Source: Belnapia arida | GTDB lineage: Bacteria > Pseudomonadota > Alphaproteobacteria > Acetobacterales > Acetobacteraceae | Assembly (NCBI RefSeq): GCF_016773205.1 | Contig: NZ_JAETWB010000013.1 | Coordinates: 59,430 to 123,429, forward strand | DNA length: 64,000 nucleotides | Direction: 5' to 3' | Part shown: positions 60,806 through 64,000 of the stretch, piece after piece | Layout: each line of letters opens with the position of its first letter | How positions within the stretch are numbered: the first letter of the stretch is position 1 | The notes under the pieces: model-generated | What the model was told of the DNA's origin: nothing | Database searches by the model: none | The model's input: the letters and a program-made list of their open reading frames with translations, nothing else | Program-made: the position numbers and the translations under genes

Positions 60806-60812
60806 GCAGGTC

Positions 60813-61562
60813 ATGGCGGGCAGGCTGGCGGGCAAGCGGTGCTTCGTGACGGCGGCAGGCCAGGGCATCGGCCGGGCCTCCGCCCTCGCCTATGCGGCGG
60901 AAGGCGCCAGCGTCGTCGCCACCGATCTCAGCGTCGGGAAGCTGGCTGGCCTTGAGGCCGCGGGCATCGAGACGATGGCGCTCAACGTGCTCGACGACGC
61001 CGCCGTCGCCGCCGCCATCCAGCACGCCGGGCCGCTCGACGTGCTGTTCAACTGCGCCGGCTTCGTCCATCAGAACACCATCGAGACCTGCACCGATCAG
61101 GAATGGGATTTCGGCTTCGCGCTGAATGTCCGCTCCATGTGGCAGACGATCCGTGCCGCGCTGCCGGGGATGCTCAGCCAGGGTGGCGGCGTGATCGTCA
61201 ACATGTCCTCCGCCTGTTCCTCGGTGAAGGGGGCGCCGAACCGCTTCCTCTACGGCACCACCAAGGCTGCGGTGATCGGGCTGACGAAATCCGTCGCCAC
61301 CGAGTATGTGACGCGCGGCATCCGCTGCAACTGCCTCTGCCCCGGCACGGTCGATACGCCGAGCCTCGGCGAGCGCATCTCCGCCAACGCCGCCGCCGCC
61401 GGCAGCGAGGAGGCGGCCCGCGCCGCCTTCGTCTCCCGCCAGGCCATGGGCCGCCTCGCCACCGCGGAGGAGATGGCCGCGCTCGTCGTCTATCTCTCCG
61501 CCCCTGAAAGCACTTTCGTTACCGGCCAAGCCATCGTCATCGATGGCGGCTGGACGCTGTAG
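60813..61562 (+). CDS. SDR dehydrogenase, probable 2-keto-3-deoxy sugar acid dehydrogenase
   Basis: A 249-residue classical SDR. Nucleotide motif FVTAAGQGIGRASA; an Asp in VVATDLSV suggests NAD; NCAG motif LFNCAGFVHQ; catalytic FLYGTTKAAV (YxxxK) and CPGTVDTPS. Its best-fitting role is oxidation of the 2-keto-3-deoxy acid made by the dehydratase at 58579 to a 2,4-diketo acid, as in the L-fucose/L-rhamnose non-phosphorylative route. It is followed after 72 bases, across a large hairpin, by the FAH hydrolase gene. Confidence 0.87.
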   Translation: MAGRLAGKRCFVTAAGQGIGRASALAYAAEGASVVATDLSVGKLAGLEAAGIETMALNVLDDAAVAAAIQHAGPLDVLFNCAGFVHQNTIETCTDQEWDFGFALNVRSMWQTIRAALPGMLSQGGGVIVNMSSACSSVKGAPNRFLYGTTKAAVIGLTKSVATEYVTRGIRCNCLCPGTVDTPSLGERISANAAAAGSEEAARAAFVSRQAMGRLATAEEMAALVVYLSAPESTFVTGQAIVIDGGWTL

Positions 61563-61567
61563 TTTTC

Positions 61568-61609
61568 GCGCCGGCACGAAGCCGCCACACCAACCCTTCG
61601 TGCCGGCGC
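61568..61609. repeat. 14-base perfect inverted repeat between SDR and FAH genes
   Basis: GCGCCGGCACGAAG (61568-61581) and CTTCGTGCCGGCGC (61596-61609), loop 14 bases, then CTCGATTTTCC. It begins 5 bases past the SDR stop. A partial terminator or processing hairpin that would lower expression of the FAH gene, or an operator, is possible. Confidence 0.75.
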
Positions 61610-61634
61610 CTCGATTTTCCCAGGAGACGCATCC

Positions 61635-62486
61635 ATGAAGCTGCTGCGCTACGGCCCCGAGGGCCAGGAAAAACCGGGCATGCTCGACGCCTCGGGCACC
61701 ATCCGCGACCTCTCGGGCATCGTCCCCGACCTCGCCGGCGAGGCGCTCTCCGCCGCAAGCCTGTCGAAGCTCGCCGGCATCGACCCCGCGACCCTGCCCG
61801 CCGTCCCCGGCAACCCGCGCCTCGGCCCGCCGGTCACGGGCATGAAGAACCTCATCTGCATCGGCCTCAACTATGCCGACCACGCCGCCGAGACCGGCGC
61901 GCCGGTGCCGAAGGAGCCGATCGTCTTCCTGAAGTCGCTCGGCGCCCTCAGCGGCCCGAACGACGACGTCATCATCCCCCGCGGCAGCGTGAAGACCGAC
62001 TGGGAGGTCGAGCTCTGCATCGTCATCGGCTCCCGCGCCAAGTGCGTGAGCGAGGAGCAGGCCCTCGACCACGTCGCCGGCTATGCGGTGGGCAACGACG
62101 TCTCCGAGCGCGAGTGGCAGATCGAGCGCGGCGGCGCCTGGGACAAGGGCAAGGGCTGCGACACCTTCGGCCCAGTCGGCCCCTGGCTCGTCACCAAGGA
62201 CGAGGTGCCGGACCCGCAGAACCTCTCGATGTTCCTCGATGTCGACGGCAAGCGCATGCAGGACGGCAGCACGCGCACCATGATCTTCGGGGTGAAGACC
62301 ATCGTCTCCTACGTCTCGGGCATGATCACCCTGCACCCGGGCGACGTGATCTTCACCGGCACGCCGCCGGGCGTCGGCCTCGGCCAGAAGCCCTCGCCGG
62401 TCTTCCTGAAGGCCGGGCAGAGCATGACGCTCGGCATCCAGGGGCTCGGCGAGCAGACGCAGCGGACAGTCGCCTACGAGGGCTAG
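61635..62486 (+). CDS. Fumarylacetoacetate-hydrolase-family enzyme (2,4-diketo-3-deoxy acid hydrolase-like)
   Basis: A 283-residue FAH-fold hydrolase. ICIGLNYADHAAETGAPVPK, the metal-binding KTDWEVELCIVIG (three acidic ligands including E and D), and GNDVSEREWQ plus IFTGTPPGVGLGQ are typical. In the fuconate/rhamnonate routes such enzymes cleave the 2,4-diketo acid to pyruvate and lactate. Ends in a region of convergent transcription with the hydroxyacid dehydrogenase. Confidence 0.9.
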   Translation: MKLLRYGPEGQEKPGMLDASGTIRDLSGIVPDLAGEALSAASLSKLAGIDPATLPAVPGNPRLGPPVTGMKNLICIGLNYADHAAETGAPVPKEPIVFLKSLGALSGPNDDVIIPRGSVKTDWEVELCIVIGSRAKCVSEEQALDHVAGYAVGNDVSEREWQIERGGAWDKGKGCDTFGPVGPWLVTKDEVPDPQNLSMFLDVDGKRMQDGSTRTMIFGVKTIVSYVSGMITLHPGDVIFTGTPPGVGLGQKPSPVFLKAGQSMTLGIQGLGEQTQRTVAYEG

Positions 62487-62497
62487 CCGCCTGCGAT

Positions 62498-62523
62498 CGT
62501 CCTGGGTGCGGGCACCCAGGACG
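62498..62523. terminator. Bidirectional hairpin terminator between convergent genes
   Basis: CGTCCTGGGTGC (62498-62509) and GCACCCAGGACG (62512-62523) form a 12-base-pair stem with a tiny loop. It lies midway between the FAH stop (62486) and the dehydrogenase stop (62536). No strong T-run, but position suggests termination from both sides. Confidence 0.65.
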
Positions 62524-62535
62524 TGAATCGCCGGC

Positions 62536-63510
62536 TCAGCCAACAGCCAGCTCGGGGATGACCCAGAGGGGGTTCTCCCCGCGCGCCACGCGCTGGCAGT
62601 TGTCGAAGGCGTTGCGGAAGCGGGCCTGCTGGTTGTCCCAGGTCGGGCCTGCGAAATGCGGCGTGAGGGTCACGTTCTTCAGGCGGAAGAGCGGGTTGCC
62701 GGCGGCCGGGGGCTCCTGGTCGAAGACGTCGAGGCCGGCGCCGGCGATGGTGCCGGCCTCCAGCGCCGCCGTCAGCGCCACCTCGTCCACCACCGGGCCG
62801 CGGCAGGTGTTGATGAGGTAGGCCGAGGGCTTCATCCGCGCGAGCTCGGCCGCGCCGATCATGTGCCGGCTGGCCGGCGTCAGCGGCACGTGCAGCGAGA
62901 CGATGTCGCTGTTGCGCAGGATCTCGCCGAGCAGCTTGAAGCGGACCTCGAGCGCATCCTCCTCCGCCTCCGAGACGCGGCGGATGTCGTAGTAGTGCAC
63001 CGTCATGCCGAAGGCATTGGCCAGCCGCGCCACCTTCTTGCCGATGGCGCCGAGCCCCACGATGCCGAGGGTCTTATCGCGCAGCTCGTAGAGCTTCACC
63101 TGGCTCGGGTCGTTGCCGCGCCAGCGGCCGGCGACGACGTTCTCGTGCTGGGTGACGAGGCGGCGGCAGGTGGCGAGCATCAGCAGCAGCGCATGCTCGG
63201 CGACCGCGGTGGAGTTGGCGCCGCCGTTGTTGCAGACGGGGATGCCCGCCGCCCGCGCCGCCTCGATATCGACCGTATCGTAGCCGGCCGAGAGCAGCTG
63301 GAAAAGCTTCAGCCGTGGTGCGGCCGCGTAGAAGCCGGCATCGATCGCCCGGTTGCCGAAGCCGACGAGGTACTCCGCCTGCCCGATCGCCGCCTTGAAC
63401 TCCGGGCTGCCGAAGGGGGCCACCACCAGCTCCATGCCGGAGGGCGCGAGTTCCCTGGCGATGTCGGCGGCGCTGAGCGCGCTGTCCATCATGACGATGC
63501 GTGGCGGCAT
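62536..63510 (-). CDS. D-2-hydroxyacid dehydrogenase
   Basis: A 324-residue NAD-dependent dehydrogenase. Nucleotide motif GIVGLGAIGKKVARLANAFG; catalytic Arg in NTCRGPVVDEVAL, Glu in FDQEPPAAGNPL, His in LTPHFAGPTWDN. It could interconvert D-lactate or another 2-hydroxy acid with its keto acid, which would fit the pyruvate/lactate end products of the neighbouring pathway. It is a second, distant relative of the enzyme at 53832. Confidence 0.92.
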   Translation of the reverse strand: MPPRIVMMDSALSAADIARELAPSGMELVVAPFGSPEFKAAIGQAEYLVGFGNRAIDAGFYAAAPRLKLFQLLSAGYDTVDIEAARAAGIPVCNNGGANSTAVAEHALLLMLATCRRLVTQHENVVAGRWRGNDPSQVKLYELRDKTLGIVGLGAIGKKVARLANAFGMTVHYYDIRRVSEAEEDALEVRFKLLGEILRNSDIVSLHVPLTPASRHMIGAAELARMKPSAYLINTCRGPVVDEVALTAALEAGTIAGAGLDVFDQEPPAAGNPLFRLKNVTLTPHFAGPTWDNQQARFRNAFDNCQRVARGENPLWVIPELAVG

Positions 63511-63567
63511 GGGCGTACCTTCTCCCCCTTGGAATTCGGAGAGAGTGTCGCGGAACCGGGCATGCGC

Positions 63568-63927
63568 CTAGGCCCGGCCGGGTGGAGAGGGGGCATCGGG
63601 GGCCTCCGGCCGGCGGTCCGTGGCCATCCAGGCTCCGCGCCGCCGCCGCGGCCTCGAAGCGGCGGTCCTGCGCTTCGCCGCCGCGGCGGCGACCGGGGCG
63701 AGGGTGGCGCGGAGGGTCTCCGGCAGGGCGATGGGCTCGGGCGCCAGGTCGAGGCGGCCAGCCTCGACGCGGGCGAGGTCGGGGGCGGCATTCACGATGG
63801 CCAGCCGCGTGTTGGGCGGGAAGGTCATCGGCGGGAGGGCATGGCTGCCGGTCTTGTCGGTACCCGGAATTGTTACGGATTCGGTCAGATAGCCGTGGCC
63901 AGCATGGAACTCAGCGGCGGCGCTCAT
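63568..63927 (-). pseudogene. Histidine-kinase-like fragment
   Basis: The reading frame that starts at ATG 63927 (overlapping the stop of the frame before it) holds, at 63804-63670, NAAPDLARVEAGRLDLAPEP then PETLRATLAPVAAAA, which aligns with the region after the H-box helix of sensor kinases (INDILDFSKIEAGRLELEP). No H-box, N-box or ATP-binding part is present, and both ends are unrelated low-complexity sequence. It is either a remnant or a chance resemblance. Confidence 0.4.
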
Positions 63928-64000
63928 GCCGGCTCCATCCACCTTGGGATGCGGGCGCGGCCTGCGACGAAGCGGTGCATGGAGTGCAGCGTGCGCCAGA
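63924..64000 (-). CDS. C-terminal end of an unidentified gene (cut by window edge)
   Basis: A minus-strand frame ends at 63924 with residues reading WRTLHSMHRFVAGRARIP then RWMEPA-stop. Only 25 residues are visible and no family was recognised. The stop codon overlaps an ATG in the next frame (ATGA), a common arrangement in this genome, which mildly supports it. Confidence 0.35.
   Translation of the reverse strand, partial: WRTLHSMHRFVAGRARIPRWMEPA

Overview
The window is chromosomal DNA of a high-GC (about 70% by eye) alphaproteobacterium, most likely an Acetobacteraceae member of the Roseomonas type. Supporting signs are Usg, plant-type GshA, COX15 heme A synthase, an ETF-beta-type lysine methyltransferase, HrcA/CIRCE control of groESL, a Bug-family remnant, many periplasmic binding proteins with twin-arginine-like leaders, and dense ATGA/GTGA gene overlaps. 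This assignment is inference from gene content; no rRNA or tRNA gene is visible.

Layout. 1-5029: tail of an SDR gene, an Atu4866-type protein, an NTF2-like protein, then a minus-strand pair of a dimethylformamidase-like amidase and a peptide-type binding protein. 5030-9581: a scar region in which decayed IS6-type and IS1182-type transposases flank a dehydrogenase/lactonase gene pair and a LOG-family gene, with visibly lower GC. 9582-12791: prenyl diphosphate synthase, DUF2007, TrmN6-like methyltransferase, a small conserved protein and SCO. 12833-20967: a sugar or polyol catabolic cluster (aldolase, PfkB kinase, zinc dehydrogenase, ABC importer without an ATPase gene, divergent DeoR regulator and mannitol-type dehydrogenase). 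20936-24425: a Fur-box-preceded TonB receptor/PepSY iron uptake operon. 24655-29728: GH15 and PPK2 genes, then an OprB porin broken by frameshifts, a hypothetical protein and a Bug-family fragment. 29730-32557: cold-shock gene with a competing-hairpin leader, groEL and groES with a terminator and two CIRCE-like sites flanking the promoter. 32557-42394: Usg, a TVP38-like membrane protein and glycosyltransferase, heme A synthase overlapping a 1644-residue kinase with 11 tandem PAS units, TldD and a GNAT. 42363-48316: TspO, gshA-rsmE, divergent ubiA-methyltransferase, a YDAQGRSTGR repeat protein, and a WD40-cytochrome c fusion. 48313-52620: luciferase-like oxidoreductase, SsuABC/TauABC-type importer, and an SDR lacking its catalytic tyrosine. 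52772-58515: cyclase-family protein, hydroxyacid dehydrogenase, RidA-like protein, MATE exporter, alpha/beta hydrolase, small secreted protein. 58579-63510: IlvD/Edd dehydratase, SDR, FAH-family hydrolase and D-2-hydroxyacid dehydrogenase, which together resemble a non-phosphorylative sugar-acid route. The last 430 bases hold a histidine-kinase-like fragment and the end of another reading frame.

How they work together. The window combines housekeeping (chaperonins, glutathione, quinone and heme A synthesis, rRNA methylation) with accessory uptake-plus-catabolism modules typical of a heterotroph living on plant- or soil-derived sugars, acids and amides. The most distinctive items are the 11-PAS kinase translationally coupled to heme A synthase, the paired CIRCE sites, the alternative hairpins in the cold-shock leader, the WD40-cytochrome c fusion, the tyrosine-less SDR, and the IS-scarred island.
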